DNA of 64,000 nt from Sphingobacteriaceae bacterium (GCA_016709575.1 JADJMM010000019.1:23256-87255), one strand, 5' to 3'; numbered from the stretch's first letter, positions 19,422 through 29,460 are shown. Made by a program: numbers and translations. The notes: generated from the letters alone by a model not told the origin.

Positions 19422-19496
19422 GGTAGATGTAGCTCAGTTGGTTAGAGCATCGGTTTGTGGTACCGAGGGTCGTGGGTTCGAATCCCATCATTTACC
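19422..19496 (+). tRNA. tRNA-His(GTG)
   Basis: Cloverleaf: G(-1), acceptor GTAGATG/CATTTAC with one G-T pair, D arm GCTC..GAGC, anticodon stem TCGGT/ACCGA with loop TTGTGGT (anticodon GTG), T arm with GGTTCGAATCC. G(-1) opposite C73 is the histidine identity element and is encoded here. No CCA is encoded. Confidence 0.95.
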
Positions 19497-19508
19497 CTGA
19501 TAAAAGAG

Positions 19509-19534
19509 AAGCCCTGCAATTGTGGGGCTTTTTT
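19509..19534 (+). terminator. Terminator of tRNA-His
   Basis: AAGCCC / GGGCTT stem with an inner partially paired loop and a following T run, 12 nt after the tRNA. Confidence 0.75.
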
Positions 19535-19587
19535 AATATCTAAACAAAACGGGTATAATATATATCTGAAAAATCCGTTTTATAATG

Positions 19588-19595
19588 TATTTTTG
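19588..19595 (+). promoter_or_regulatory. Probable -7 box of the flippase gene
   Basis: TATTTTTG fits TAnnTTTG, 20 nt before the ATG; a -33 element is not evident. Confidence 0.35.
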
Positions 19596-19615
19596 GCCAT
19601 CACAAAAAAGCCTTA

Positions 19616-20851
19616 ATGATTAAAAACATCATACAAACACTTTTCACCAAGGGCTTTGTGGCTGCCATCAACTTTCTTATTCTTATAGTTTCGGCTAAAT
19701 ACCTGGGTGTTACTACCCGTGGAGAGATTAGTTTATTTGTTCTAAATATTGCCAATATCCAAATCATAAACGAAATATACACCGGTTATTCGCTCGTATA
19801 CTTTGTTCCAAAATTCAATTTAAAAAAGCTGGTGATGAACGGGGTGGTTTGGACAATTTTAGCGACTTCAGTTTCGAATCTCATTTTTTTTATTTGGAAC
19901 AAAGAGATTCCCGGTTATGAATGGGATATGTTTTTTCTTTCGGTTTTGGTTATTTTAAATACGTTTAACATGGTAATTATTTTAGCGAAAGAAAATGTAA
20001 AGCTTTATAATTTCCTAAGCATATTGCAGCCATTTTTATTGGTATGCGGAATTGTGTTCTACACCTTATATATGCGGGATTTTACATTTAAAGCCTATGT
20101 AATTCCATTATATATTTCGTTTACTGTTTCTTTCGTTATTTCATCAATTACAGTGTTTAAATATGTTGTTGCCGATAAAAGTAAAACCGAATTCTCACTA
20201 AAATCAGTTTTCGAAAATGGTTTTTTTTGTCAACTAGCAGGTTGGTTTCATATACAAGTTAACCGTTTTAGTTGGTACATTTTAGGGTCGAGCGCCTTGG
20301 TGGGATTGTATTCTGCAGCTTCCTCTTTAATAGAATCAGTTTGGATTGTATCATCGGGCATTACCCCAATTATCTTATCTAAAATTTCGAATACAGGCGA
20401 TACCCCTTTCAATAGAGCCATCACCATTACACTCGCTAAAATTGCTTTTGTGTTAAGTTGTTTGGCTATTGTCGTGCTTTGGTTTATTCCGATGGAATTA
20501 TTCACTTATTTATTGGGAAAAGATTTCTCTGAAACAAAACACATCATGCTATATCTTTCACCGGGTATTTTATGTATTAGTTTCTCTACTGTGATAAGTC
20601 ATTATTTTAGCGGCTTAGGAAAACTAAGATTTATTGCAGGCTGTAATTTTATGGGTTTTGTTTGCTCAATTTGTCTTGCTCCATTTTTAATTGATAAGTA
20701 TAATTTATTGGGGGCTGCAATGGCTGCAAATGTTGGATACTTTATTTCTTCTTTGGGTTTGTTTTTTGGATTTGTGGTGAAAAACAAATTAGGCCTTTAT
20801 CAATTCTTCAACTTTAAGGCCGACCTGCAAAATATAAAACAAGCATTTTAA
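19616..20851 (+). CDS. Polysaccharide/lipid-linked oligosaccharide flippase (Wzx/MurJ-like, MOP superfamily)
   Basis: 411 residues with about 12 hydrophobic segments in pairs, the MOP-superfamily layout. Features seen in such flippases: the N-terminal SAKYLGVTTRGEISLF, RFSWYILGSSALVGLYSAASSLIE in the middle (about 220-245) and the late SHYFSGLGKLRFIAGCN. It probably moves lipid-linked sugar units across the inner membrane for capsule or O-antigen. No polymerase or glycosyltransferase genes adjoin it, so the glycan is unknown. Its stop overlaps that of the convergent DUF2752 gene. Confidence 0.82.
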   Translation: MIKNIIQTLFTKGFVAAINFLILIVSAKYLGVTTRGEISLFVLNIANIQIINEIYTGYSLVYFVPKFNLKKLVMNGVVWTILATSVSNLIFFIWNKEIPGYEWDMFFLSVLVILNTFNMVIILAKENVKLYNFLSILQPFLLVCGIVFYTLYMRDFTFKAYVIPLYISFTVSFVISSITVFKYVVADKSKTEFSLKSVFENGFFCQLAGWFHIQVNRFSWYILGSSALVGLYSAASSLIESVWIVSSGITPIILSKISNTGDTPFNRAITITLAKIAFVLSCLAIVVLWFIPMELFTYLLGKDFSETKHIMLYLSPGILCISFSTVISHYFSGLGKLRFIAGCNFMGFVCSICLAPFLIDKYNLLGAAMAANVGYFISSLGLFFGFVVKNKLGLYQFFNFKADLQNIKQAF

Positions 20852-21152
20852 GCGGGTAATGAAATACCCAGATATTGCTTTACTGAGAAATTGATGATGG
20901 TAATAATGGTAGTGATGATGAACAGCCACATGATAAAAATCCCCCTCTGGGATGTTTTAATTTAAGTTGAATCAACAAAGCTGTTACTGTAATTAGAAAA
21001 GGAATTAATCCAGGGTTATAGGATAAAGATTCCATTAGATTCCCTCTTATTAATGCGAAAAAAGCCCTGGTCATACCGCAACCGGGACAATCTATTCCAA
21101 ACATACTTTTAAAAAAGCAGTCGGGGGCATTATCTTGAAGCCATTGTAACAT
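20848..21152 (-). CDS. DUF2752 small membrane protein, frameshifted near the end
   Basis: About 100 residues. The family motif GIDCPGCGMTRAF with the two Cys is clear, followed by a hydrophobic helix (LIPFLITVTALLIQL). After the G5 run at about 20942 the frame changes; the repaired C-terminus (FIMWLFIITTIITIINF) is a second membrane helix and its stop overlaps the flippase stop. I use the ATG at 21152; an in-frame GTG at 21182 lies inside a terminator and is unlikely. Function of DUF2752 is unknown. Confidence 0.75.
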
Positions 21153-21168
21153 GGAAGGGGGTAAAAAT

Positions 21169-21200
21169 AAAAAACCCCGCACAATCTGCGAGGTTTTTTA
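21169..21200 (-). terminator. Terminator of the Ala-rich lipoprotein gene
   Basis: AAAAACCCCGCA / TGCGAGGTTTTT stem (one mismatch) with a five-base loop; long A/T flanks make it usable on either strand, but it directly follows the minus-strand lipoprotein stop. Confidence 0.8.
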
Positions 21201-21218
21201 AATGCTAGGGGTTAGAAA

Positions 21219-21485
21219 TTATTTCTTTTTTCCACCTTTTGCAGCAGCAGCAGCTAATGAATCAGCCATTGCAGTTGAATCAGCTTTAGCTTTTTCAGCG
21301 ATAGCAGCAGCTTCAGCAGCAGCAGCTTCAGCAGCAGCAATAGAATCAGTTTTTTGTTTTTCTACTGCAGCAATAGAGTCAGCTTTTAACTTTTCTTTTG
21401 CTTCAATTTCTTCTTTTGATGGTCCGCAAGCTACGAAAGACGCTGTTAAAGCGGCAACAGCTACGATTGATAATACTTTTTTCAT
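21219..21485 (-). CDS. Small Ala/Lys-rich coiled lipoprotein
   Basis: 88 residues: lipoprotein signal (MKKVLSIVAVAALTASFVAC, Cys-20), then a single long helix with ADSIAA-type repeats and a basic GGKKK end. Such short helical lipoproteins are frequent in Bacteroidota and may act as envelope spacers like Lpp; that role is an analogy only. It has a strong promoter of the TTTG/TAnnTTTG type and its own terminator, suggesting an abundant, independently expressed product. Confidence 0.75.
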   Translation of the reverse strand: MKKVLSIVAVAALTASFVACGPSKEEIEAKEKLKADSIAAVEKQKTDSIAAAEAAAAEAAAIAEKAKADSTAMADSLAAAAAKGGKKK

Positions 21486-21520
21486 TTGTTGAGTTTTTTT
21501 GTTTAAGTTTAATTTGGGGG

Positions 21521-21553
21521 CAAAGATATATATATTTTGAAATAAATTACAAA
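21521..21553 (-). promoter_or_regulatory. Promoter of the Ala-rich lipoprotein gene
   Basis: On the minus strand TTTG (21550-21553), 21-nt spacer, TATCTTTG (21521-21528): a full match to the Bacteroidota vegetative promoter, 36 nt before the ATG. Confidence 0.7.
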
Positions 21554-21636
21554 AAATCTTAAAATCTGCATTTTTTTTTCAACATTTCAACAGTGAGGGT
21601 GAGGTTCTTAGCCCTTAAAAGTTACTTTTGTAGGGT

Positions 21637-22678
21637 ATGTATAAAATCATCAAAAGCTTTCTTTTTTTAATGGCCCCAGAGAAAGCCCATCACTTCACCT
21701 TCTCTTTAATTAAATTTTTGCATAAAATACCGGGAATCGCCCCCATTTTGAAGGCAATTTATGGATTTGAACACCCAAAACTCGAAAAAACGCTATTTGG
21801 ACTCCATTTTAAGAACCCCATTGGATTGGCGGCCGGTATGGACAAAGACGCCAAGTTATTTAACGAATTTGGCAATATGGGCTTTGGTTTTGTTGAAATT
21901 GGTACCGTTACTCCATTGGCACAGCCAGGCAACGATAAGCCCCGGTCATTCCGCCTCCCAAAAAATGAGGCTCTTATTAATAGAATGGGGTTTAATAATG
22001 AAGGGGTAAAAGCAGCGGCAGAACGATTGAAAAACCGAAAAGATAAATCGGTTATTATTGGGGGAATATTGGTAAGAATAAAGTAACCGCTAACGAAGAT
22101 GCCACTAAAGATTATGAAATTAACTTTAACGAACTCTTTGATGTGGTTGATTATTTTGTGGTGAATGTAAGTTCTCCAAATACACCGGGACTAAGAGATC
22201 TCCAAGAAAAAGAACCACTCACTAAATTATTAAATCGCTTACAGGAATTAAATCATGCAAAAGCAAATCCCAAACCAATACTTTTAAAAATTGCCCCGAT
22301 TTAACCGATTCTCAATTGGATGATATTATTGATATTGTAAAGACTACAAAAATTGAAGGTGTTATTGCTACTAATACAACTATTAGCAGGGAAGGATTAA
22401 ATTCTTCTAAAGAAGAAATTGAAAAGATTGGAATGGGTGGTTTAAGCGGAAAACCTTTAACGAAACGCAGCACCGAAGTGATAAAATATTTAAAACAAAA
22501 ATCAAACAACGCATTTCCTGTAATTGGAGTAGGAGGAATTCACAGCGCTGAAGATGCTATTGAAAAAATTAATGCCGGTGCTGATTTAATACAATTATAT
22601 ACCGGATTTATTTATGAAGGTCCGGGTTTAATTAAAAGAATTAATAAAGCACTCGTTGCTCAAAATATTTTAAAATGA
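21637..22678 (+). CDS. pyrD: Dihydroorotate dehydrogenase (quinone), class 2 PyrD (two frameshifts)
   Basis: Oxidises dihydroorotate to orotate at the inner membrane with quinone as acceptor (pyrimidine synthesis). The N-terminal helix KSFLFLMAPEKAHHFTFSL is the class 2 membrane/quinone extension. FMN-site motifs follow: NPIGLAAGMDKDAK, VEIGTVTPLAQPGN, NVSSPNTPGLR with the catalytic Ser, and VIGVGGIHSAEDAIEKINAGAD. Frames break at about 22066 (G run) and 22297 (C run). About 347 residues after repair. The next gene starts on its stop (ATGA). Confidence 0.92.
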
Positions 22679-23529
22679 GAATAACTGAATGTCCACGCGA
22701 TGCCATGCAAGGCATAAAACAATTTATCCCAACCGATTTAAAGGCAGAGTACTTAAATCAATTATTAAAAGTTGGTTTCGATACTATTGATTTTGGAAGT
22801 TTTGTATCGCCAAAAGCAATTCCACAATTGCAGGATACAGCTGAAGTGTTGAAGAAATTAGACTTATCTAAAACTAATTCAAAACTATTAGCCATTATTG
22901 CTAATACGCGCGGTGCTGAAGATGCTTGCAAGTTTGAAGAAATAAAATATTTAGGCTTTCCATTTTCTATTTCAGAAACCTTTCAGCAAAGGAATACGAA
23001 TTCATCTATTGCCGAATCTTTAATCCGTGTGGAAGAAATTCAAAACCTTTGTATCCAACACAAAAAGGAAATGGTGGTTTATATTTCGATGGCATTCGGA
23101 AATCCTTATGGTGATGTATGGAATTCGGATATCGTTATTAATTGGACCAAGAAATTATCGGAAATGGGAATTAAAATTATTGCTCTTGCCGATACGATTG
23201 GTTGTTCAACACCTGAAAATATTACGTATTTGTTCTCTAACCTAATTCCTGAATTTAAAAACGTACAAATAGGCGCGCATCTGCATAGCACAAAAGCAAA
23301 AGCTATGGAAAAAATTGAAGCCGCATACAAAAGTGGTTGTCGCAGTTTTGATGTAGCTGTTCACGGTTTCGGAGGTTGTCCAATGGCAGCCGATGATTTA
23401 ACCGGCAACATGGCGACAGAAGATTTAGAAGCTTATGCTAATACCAATTCTATTAATCTTAACCTAAATACATCCGAATTATTGAAATCATACGAACTTA
23501 GTTGGAAAGTATTTAATAATTATCATTAA
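22675..23529 (+). CDS. Hydroxymethylglutaryl-CoA lyase
   Basis: Cleaves HMG-CoA to acetyl-CoA and acetoacetate (leucine/ketone body breakdown). 284 residues, full length. Seen: the N-terminal ITECPRDAMQGI with the metal-binding region, ADTIGCSTPENI, the metal-ligand pair in IGAHLHSTKAKA, and the C-terminal active loop FGGCPMAADDLTGNMATED with the catalytic Cys. Starts within the pyrD stop (ATGA), so it is translationally coupled to it although the pathways differ. Confidence 0.92.
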   Translation: MRITECPRDAMQGIKQFIPTDLKAEYLNQLLKVGFDTIDFGSFVSPKAIPQLQDTAEVLKKLDLSKTNSKLLAIIANTRGAEDACKFEEIKYLGFPFSISETFQQRNTNSSIAESLIRVEEIQNLCIQHKKEMVVYISMAFGNPYGDVWNSDIVINWTKKLSEMGIKIIALADTIGCSTPENITYLFSNLIPEFKNVQIGAHLHSTKAKAMEKIEAAYKSGCRSFDVAVHGFGGCPMAADDLTGNMATEDLEAYANTNSINLNLNTSELLKSYELSWKVFNNYH

Positions 23530-23541
23530 TTATTTTTTAGC

Positions 23542-24434
23542 TTGGTAAATAATTTGAAAAAACACTTTACATATCTTTTTTGCCTTTTTATTTTCTCATC
23601 TCTTTTCGCACAAAAAGAATTTGAGAAATATGGTCCCATGGGCAGTCGTGTTTATGTTGATTTGAAAGAGGCATTAAGTGTTGGAGCTGGTGTTTATAAA
23701 ATGGATTTGAGTTATAAAAAACTCGACCCGAAAGATTATCAAAAATTAAGTAAGCTAAAAGATTTACAGGTTTTAAAATTAAGCGGTAACGACGTAACAG
23801 AGTTTCCGAAAAATTTTAGTGATTTATTTAATTTGGTTTACATTGCCAGTTATAATAATCCCTTCACGACATTTCCGGAGGATATTAAAAAAATGTACAA
23901 CCTTAATCATATCGAATTAAGTCATACTAAAATCGATAGTATTCCCGCTTCCATAGCTTACTTATCAAAATTGAAAACTATAAAGTTTACAGATACAGAC
24001 GATACTTTAAAATTGCAAACTACTTTACGTTATATAAAAACTTTGCAGGATATTCAAATTGAAAATTGTATCATGGATAGTTTTCCGCGACAACTTTTTT
24101 GGGTATCGTCACTTAAATTTTTGTACTTATCTAAAACAAATACTCATACTTTAAGCTCGCATTTCGAACGATTACCTAATTTAGAGATTTTAATTTTAGA
24201 AGATAATCCAATTAGTTCACTGCCCAACACTATTTATCTGGCAAAAAACTAAGATTGATTTCTATCCGCAACACTAAAATTACAAAGTTGCCAGTTACTA
24301 TTTCGCAAATGGAAAACCTGGCTTTGTTAGATGTTAGAGGTTGTGCATTCTCAAAAGAATATGTAGATGAAATAAAAGCCATGTTACCCGGCTGCGATGT
24401 TAAATTCGATCTACCTAAAGAGCAACCTAAATAG
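23542..24434 (+). CDS. Leucine-rich-repeat secreted protein, single frameshift
   Basis: Begins with a signal peptide (about 1-23, ending in LFAQ). From about residue 70 it has LRR units of the bacterial type LxxLxxLxLSxNxxxxFPxxF (for example LSKLKDLQVLKLSGND, ERLPNLEILILEDN). An A6 run at 24243-24248 shifts the frame; the repaired C-terminus holds two more repeats and ends DVRGCAFSKEYVDEIKAMLP, a usual cap. About 297 residues. No sorting domain or anchor is visible, so it is probably periplasmic or secreted; binding partner unknown. Start codon is TTG. Confidence 0.78.
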
Positions 24435-24502
24435 TATTCTTTCCATTTATTTCGTGGTGTGTGCTTTTTTTGTAAATTAGATTATAATTTTAAAATCATC
24501 TC

Positions 24503-26337
24503 ATGCTAAAAAAATTACTATCAGTTATTCTTATTGTTTCGCCGTTTTTGTTTTCAGCACAAAGCACAAGCAATAAAACCACATTTGTTTTCCCTAAAAA
24601 AGCCACTATTACTGTTAGTGATATTAAGGAAGATTATTTTGTCACCAATCAATGTGTAGAAAAGCCTGTGCCAGGTGGAATTCCTCAAAAGCCCGCTGTG
24701 AATTGGAATACTATCAATCAAAAAGCCGCTGCACCAACAGGAACTTTACCACCCATTTTTTTAGGAAAGAATTTTTTCGGAAACCCTTATGGTAATTCAA
24801 CGCCCAACGATAATGATTTAGCAATTTCAAATAATTGTAAAATTGTTTCAGTTTGTAACACCAATATTTATTTTCACGATTGTGTAGTGGATTCCTCAAA
24901 AGGTGTTGTGTCTTTATCAGCTTTCTCTTCTTCTTTTGGAACATTCTCTCAAGCCTTCGATCCAAAAGTGGCTTACGACCCTGTAGCCGATAGATTTGCG
25001 TTAGTATTTTTAAACGGCTTCGCTCCATCTACAAGTAGTATTGTTGTCGCTTTTTCACAAACTAATAATCCATTAGGGGCTTGGAATTTTTATGTTTTAC
25101 CGGGCAATCCTTTCAATAATAATTTATGGAGCGATTATCCTATGATTGCCTTTTCTCAAAAAGAATTATTCCTTACCATTAATTTAATTATTCCAAGTAT
25201 GCCTTGGCAAACAGGTTTTGCTGAAACTTTAATCTGGCAAATAAATAAAAGTAATGGTTACGCAGGTTTGCCGTTAACAACTCAACTTCATAACAATATT
25301 CAATATTCGGGTAACAACGTCCGCAATATTTGTCCCGTTAAAGGTGGTAGCACTTTATACGGACCACAACAATTCTTTTTAAGTAATAAAAATTTTGGTG
25401 TGAACACCGATTCTGTTTTTGTAATTGATATTTCGGATACCATTAATGCGCCGGGACAAACTTTAACCACCAAATTAACTTACGCCGATAAAACTTATAA
25501 CTTGCCTCCGGATGCCAGACAAAACGCCCCTCATTTATTTGCAACTAATGATGCTAGAATTTTAGGAGCATTTGTTGAGAATAATAAAATTCAATATGTA
25601 CATAATACAAAAGACCCGGCCACTAATTTTTGCGCTGTTTATCATGGTGTGATTGATGGTTATGCCACATCAACACCAACAGTTACCGGAAATATTATTG
25701 GTGATGTGGTTTTAGATTTAGGTTATCCTAACATCTCATATATTGGAGCAGGAGTAGGTGATCACACTTCCATAATAAATTTCGATCATTGTGCCCCAAC
25801 AGTTAGCGCCGGCGTATCAGCAATGAAATCGGATGCACAAGGAAATTATTCGGCTCGTTTAAATATTAAAATGGAACTTCTTATGTTGATGTTTTAGTTG
25901 GAAATCAAGAACGTTGGGGTGATTATTCAGGCTCACAGCGTAAATACAATGAAGTCGGTAAAGTTTGGGTGAATGGGTATAACGGTTATATTGTTGGTGG
26001 CGGAAGAAGACATTCCACTTGGATTGCAGAAGTTGGTTTGAATCCGATTTTAACAACTGTTCCTGAAAATAAAATTACCGAAGCTTCTGTAAAAGCATTT
26101 CCTAATCCGTTTAATAATTTTGTTTCAGTTAATTTTGAAAATGCGGAAGGTGAGTATATGGATTTTATTTTGTACGATGTAACCGGAAAAGAAGTAAAAA
26201 TTTTAATGAAAGAATATATCAAACCCGGCAAACAACAATTAAGTTTTTCTTTAGAGCCTCTACCTCAAGGTGTTTATTTCTTGAAAATATTCTCTGATAA
26301 AAAGGTTTATACAACCGAGAAACTTATAAGGAATTAG
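24503..26337 (+). CDS. T9SS-exported beta-rich protein, single frameshift
   Basis: Signal peptide (about 1-19, ending FLFSAQ), a long beta-rich region without an assigned fold (motifs PNDNDLAISNNCKIVSVCN and SDYPMIAFSQKELFLTIN resemble large secreted beta-propeller-like proteins), and a type A T9SS sorting domain at the end (VKAFPNPFNNFVSV ... GVYFLKIFSD ... TEKLIRN). The A4 run at 25866-25869 shifts the frame; the repaired joint reads NIKNGTSYVDVLVGNQ. About 611 residues. Function unknown; location outside the outer membrane is inferred from the sorting domain. Confidence 0.8.
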
Positions 26338-26351
26338 AACATACTCCATAA

Positions 26352-26385
26352 AAAAAGCCCTGAAGAAATTTCTTCAGGGCTTTTT
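26352..26385. terminator. Bidirectional terminator between convergent genes
   Basis: Perfect 17-bp inverted repeat centred at 26368/26369, with A5 on one side and T5 on the other. It serves both the T9SS gene (plus) and the lipoprotein gene (minus). Confidence 0.9.
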
Positions 26386-26404
26386 AATTTATATTAATCT
26401 CTAA

Positions 26405-27337
26405 TTAGAAATTGAAAGAGTAAGTCACACCTTTAATAGTGATTGTTGCACCTCTGTCGCAAGTACCTGTACCAAAATCAATATAACGTATAGCTTTTGT
26501 TCCTGGAGTAAATTCAATTGTACCTTTAATGAAAGGGTATTTTAATAAAGCACCACAAGTTCCAAAATCTCTGGTTAAACCACTCAGTACTGAAGTATAA
26601 CTTTCGTTACTTGCTGTTGTTCCTGAAGCTGTACCATCAATTTGTACACGTGCTTTGTTCCATAAAATTGGTGAACCTTGTCCTTGGTAACATAAAGGAT
26701 CATTAGTGTTTACCAAAGTTTTCGTGCGGTTACAACTCCAAGTAATTGTTCCACCACCTGCCGAAGCCGGTTTTGTTATAGTGATGTTAGCTGTAATGTT
26801 CCAAGTTAAATTGGTGCCAGGGTTTGTTCCTGTTGGAATAGTCATTGGCGTTGTATTAGTAATAGTTTTGCTTCCAATAGCTACAGTATAATCATCAACA
26901 GTATAATTTGAAGATTGAATAGACATTTTGAAACCCGGAGTGCGGTAGAAAATTGGCATGATAGTATTTGTTGAAATTGAATAATCAAACATTAACATAC
27001 CTGAACGTTTTCTTCCATCATTACATGTAACACCCGGTAAAGGACCAAAATCAACAGTAAAAGTTTTTACACCTAAAGTAACAGTTCCTGAAGAGATGCC
27101 TGAAATATCTAAACTAGGATCCATTTTGTAAGTGGTTAAAGTGCCGTTCTCAGAACCTTGTGAGCCAATGCCCGCAATGTCATTAGTCATGTTTTCTGCA
27201 ATCTGATTTTCTTGTGCTGTTGATTGGTCAGAATCCGGTTCTTCTTCTTCTTTGTTTTTCTTTCTGCAGCTGGTAAGCATTAACGAACCTGCTAATACTA
27301 AAGTGCTAAGGGTTAAGATGAATTGTTTCGCTTTCAT
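26405..27337 (-). CDS. Lipoprotein of unknown function
   Basis: 310 residues: lipoprotein signal (MKAKQFILTLSTLVLAGSLM, lipobox LTSC at about residue 24), an acidic linker (KKNKEEEEPDSDQ), then a Thr/Gly-rich beta domain with several Cys, including VTCNDGRKRSG and GTCDRGATITIKG. The family is widespread in Bacteroidota; no enzymatic motif is visible. Single gene with its own terminator. Confidence 0.7.
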   Translation of the reverse strand: MKAKQFILTLSTLVLAGSLMLTSCRKKNKEEEEPDSDQSTAQENQIAENMTNDIAGIGSQGSENGTLTTYKMDPSLDISGISSGTVTLGVKTFTVDFGPLPGVTCNDGRKRSGMLMFDYSISTNTIMPIFYRTPGFKMSIQSSNYTVDDYTVAIGSKTITNTTPMTIPTGTNPGTNLTWNITANITITKPASAGGGTITWSCNRTKTLVNTNDPLCYQGQGSPILWNKARVQIDGTASGTTASNESYTSVLSGLTRDFGTCGALLKYPFIKGTIEFTPGTKAIRYIDFGTGTCDRGATITIKGVTYSFNF

Positions 27338-27442
27338 TGGTTATTGGTTTTTATAGAGTTATTATTAATTGCTTATTTGAGGGTTTGACCACAATACTTG
27401 TTAAAGGTTTAATCTAAAGTAAGAAATTTTTGAAAAAAGAGG

Positions 27443-27450
27443 TAAATTTG
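27443..27450 (+). promoter_or_regulatory. Probable -7 box of the OMP-ubiX pair
   Basis: TAAATTTG fits TAnnTTTG, 20 nt before the TTG start. No convincing -33 element. Confidence 0.35.
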
Positions 27451-27470
27451 GTATAAATAACACCTCCTAA

Positions 27471-28145
27471 TTGAAGTTTAAGGTACTCATAATCATATTT
27501 TTAATACCCTTTTCTGTACTTGTTGGACAGAGAACCAGTAAGTTTTCATTAAAACCGACTTTAGGTATTAGTGCGAGTCAAGTTCATGGTGATAATTATA
27601 GTGGATATAATAAGCTGGGTTTTGTAGGAGGCTTATATGTTAACGCAGCTTTAAAAGAAAAAACATCTTTAGAACTCGGAATTATTTTTGTTCAAAAAGG
27701 AGCACGCAGAAATCAAAACCCTGAGAAATTCGATTACCGCTTTTATTATTTAAACCTTAATTATGTTGAAGTGCCTTTATTATTAAGATGGCAACCGAAT
27801 AAATTCTTTTTTACTGTTGGAGGTTCTTTTGCTTATTTAATTAATTACTATGAGTCGAGTGAAATTGGAAACTTAACAGGCATGTATCCGTTCCGCTCGA
27901 CGGAGTATAGTTTAAACTTAGGTATTGGCATGATGATTCGGCCAAAGATTGGAGTAGAAGTAAGAACTAATAATTCAATAGTCACTATTCGACCTTTTAC
28001 TGGCTTTGGCGTACCATATTATCCTAATCCTGTAGCGCGTTACTTTAATAAAGGCAGCTATAATAATGTTTTACAAATTGCATTTACTTATAAAATAACC
28101 TCAAAAAAAGAACGTCAGCCAAGTGAACCAAAAGAAGAAATATAA
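27471..28145 (+). CDS. Outer-membrane beta-barrel protein (PorT/OMP_b-brl_2 type)
   Basis: 224 residues from a TTG start, with a signal peptide (about 1-19, ending LVGQ). The mature part alternates strands typical of an eight-stranded barrel: FSLKPTLGISASQVHG, YLNLNYVEVPLLLRWQP, KFFFTVGGSFAYLINYY and the closing YNNVLQIAFTYKI. It resembles PorT-like porin-family proteins in general; there is not enough to assign it as the T9SS component PorT. The 3' end overlaps ubiX by 23 nt. Confidence 0.7.
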   Translation: MKFKVLIIIFLIPFSVLVGQRTSKFSLKPTLGISASQVHGDNYSGYNKLGFVGGLYVNAALKEKTSLELGIIFVQKGARRNQNPEKFDYRFYYLNLNYVEVPLLLRWQPNKFFFTVGGSFAYLINYYESSEIGNLTGMYPFRSTEYSLNLGIGMMIRPKIGVEVRTNNSIVTIRPFTGFGVPYYPNPVARYFNKGSYNNVLQIAFTYKITSKKERQPSEPKEEI

Positions 28146-28716
28146 AATAGTAGTCGCCGTTACCGGTGCCAGCGGAAGTGTTTATGCCAAAGTACTTTTA
28201 GATAAATTACAAAAGGCATCCGAACAATTAGAAACTGTTGCCATCGTAATGAGCGATAACGCGAAAGATGTTTGGAAGCATGAATTAAAATCCGACAGCT
28301 ATACCTCATATCCATTTACAAATTATAGCAAAACAGATTTTAATGCCCCCTTCGCATCGGGTTCTTCAAAATTTGATTGCATGATTATTTGTCCATGTAG
28401 TATGGGAACTCTTGCCCGCATTGCTTCAGGCATTAGTAACGATTTAATTACACGTGCTGCTGATGTAATGTTAAAGGAAAGAAGAAAATTGATTTTAATT
28501 ACACGAGATACACCTTTAAGCCTAATACATATTAATAACATGAAAACCGTAACAGAAGCTGGTGGCATTATTTGTCCGGCTTCTCCTTCGTTTTATTCCG
28601 GTCCTGCCGACTTTGAAGCTTTGGCTGCTACAGTGGTTGACAGGGTTATTGATATTGCGGGAATTGAAATTGATACTTACCGTTGGGGTGGAGAAGGAAG
28701 CCGTTTAAAAAAGTAG
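28123..28716 (+). CDS. ubiX: UbiX-like flavin prenyltransferase
   Basis: Makes prenylated FMN, the cofactor of UbiD decarboxylases. 197 residues. AVTGASGSVYAKVLLDKL is the FMN-binding start, CPCSMGTLARIASGISNDLI is the characteristic central motif, and KLILITRDTPLSLIHINNM the conserved phosphate/dimethylallyl site. Start codon GTG, inside the preceding gene. No ubiD gene is nearby in the window. Menaquinone synthesis is the probable use in Bacteroidota. Confidence 0.92.
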   Translation: MNQKKKYKIVVAVTGASGSVYAKVLLDKLQKASEQLETVAIVMSDNAKDVWKHELKSDSYTSYPFTNYSKTDFNAPFASGSSKFDCMIICPCSMGTLARIASGISNDLITRAADVMLKERRKLILITRDTPLSLIHINNMKTVTEAGGIICPASPSFYSGPADFEALAATVVDRVIDIAGIEIDTYRWGGEGSRLKK

Positions 28717-28729
28717 TTACTTTTTTAAA
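28704..28729 (+). terminator. Terminator overlapping the ubiX stop
   Basis: TTTAAAAAAGTA and TACTTTTTTAAA form a perfect dyad around the TAG stop; AT-rich stem followed by T6. Weaker than the GC-containing terminators. Confidence 0.45.
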
Positions 28730-28758
28730 TTCCTGCATTATATAATAAACAAAAACTT

Positions 28759-29460
28759 ATGAAACAGATTTTACTTTTTATCGCCATTATTTTTTTGGGA
28801 GGCTCGGCCATTTCTCAAACTTTAAAACCTACTGATAAATTGGCTTTATTAAAAGGGTCCGTTACTAATTTTAAAGGAAAAATTTTAGCGAAGGAGACTA
28901 TAATTCTCTATAACGAAAAAACAAAAATCTCTTATAAAGTAAATACCGATGCCGCTGGAAAATTTGAAGTTCTGATTCCTGTTGGTGCAGTTTATGCTTT
29001 ACGTTATAAGAATTTCACCAATGATGTGGATTATACAAAAATGGAAGTGCCTGCCGATAAAGAAGCCATTTACGAAGTTGGAATTAAAATTGACCCGCCA
29101 AAAGATTTTGTTTTAGAGAATGTTTATTTTGAATCAGGGAAATCGTCTTTAAAACCAAATTCGTTTAAAGCGTTGAATGATTTAGTTGAGATTCTGAAAA
29201 TTAAAAATACAATGGTTGTAGAAATTCAAGGCCACACCGATAATGTTGGGAAAGATGAAGAGAACATGAAACTCTCGCAAGACAGAGCTGACGAAGTACG
29301 GAAATATTTAGTCTCAAAAGGAATTGAAGCAGCACGTGTAACATCTAAAGGTTACGGTCCAACCATGCCAGTTGCTGATAACGCCAGTGATGCCGGCAAA
29401 GCAAAAAACAGAAGAACGAGTTTGAAGGTGATTAAGGAGTATTTTAAAATTAACATTTAA
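28759..29460 (+). CDS. OmpA-family peptidoglycan-binding outer-membrane protein
   Basis: 233 residues: signal peptide (about 1-20, ending AISQ), a short beta domain (transthyretin-like, KGSVTNFKGKILAKETIILY) and a C-terminal OmpA domain starting at VLENVYFESGKSSLKP. The peptidoglycan-binding motif is present (IQGHTDNVGKDEENMKLSQDRAD ... Arg in KNRRTSLKV). Likely links outer membrane to cell wall. A carboxypeptidase-regulatory-like N-terminal domain before OmpA is common in Bacteroidota. Confidence 0.9.
   Translation: MKQILLFIAIIFLGGSAISQTLKPTDKLALLKGSVTNFKGKILAKETIILYNEKTKISYKVNTDAAGKFEVLIPVGAVYALRYKNFTNDVDYTKMEVPADKEAIYEVGIKIDPPKDFVLENVYFESGKSSLKPNSFKALNDLVEILKIKNTMVVEIQGHTDNVGKDEENMKLSQDRADEVRKYLVSKGIEAARVTSKGYGPTMPVADNASDAGKAKNRRTSLKVIKEYFKINI

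Noticed and set aside
19360..19426. Natural read-through of the DUF2461 protein into tRNA-His
   Set aside because: A single missing base gives the normal family C-terminus before the tRNA promoter.
27471..28145. Naming the OMP barrel as the T9SS component PorT
   Set aside because: It has only general barrel features; PorT-specific residues could not be confirmed from sequence alone.
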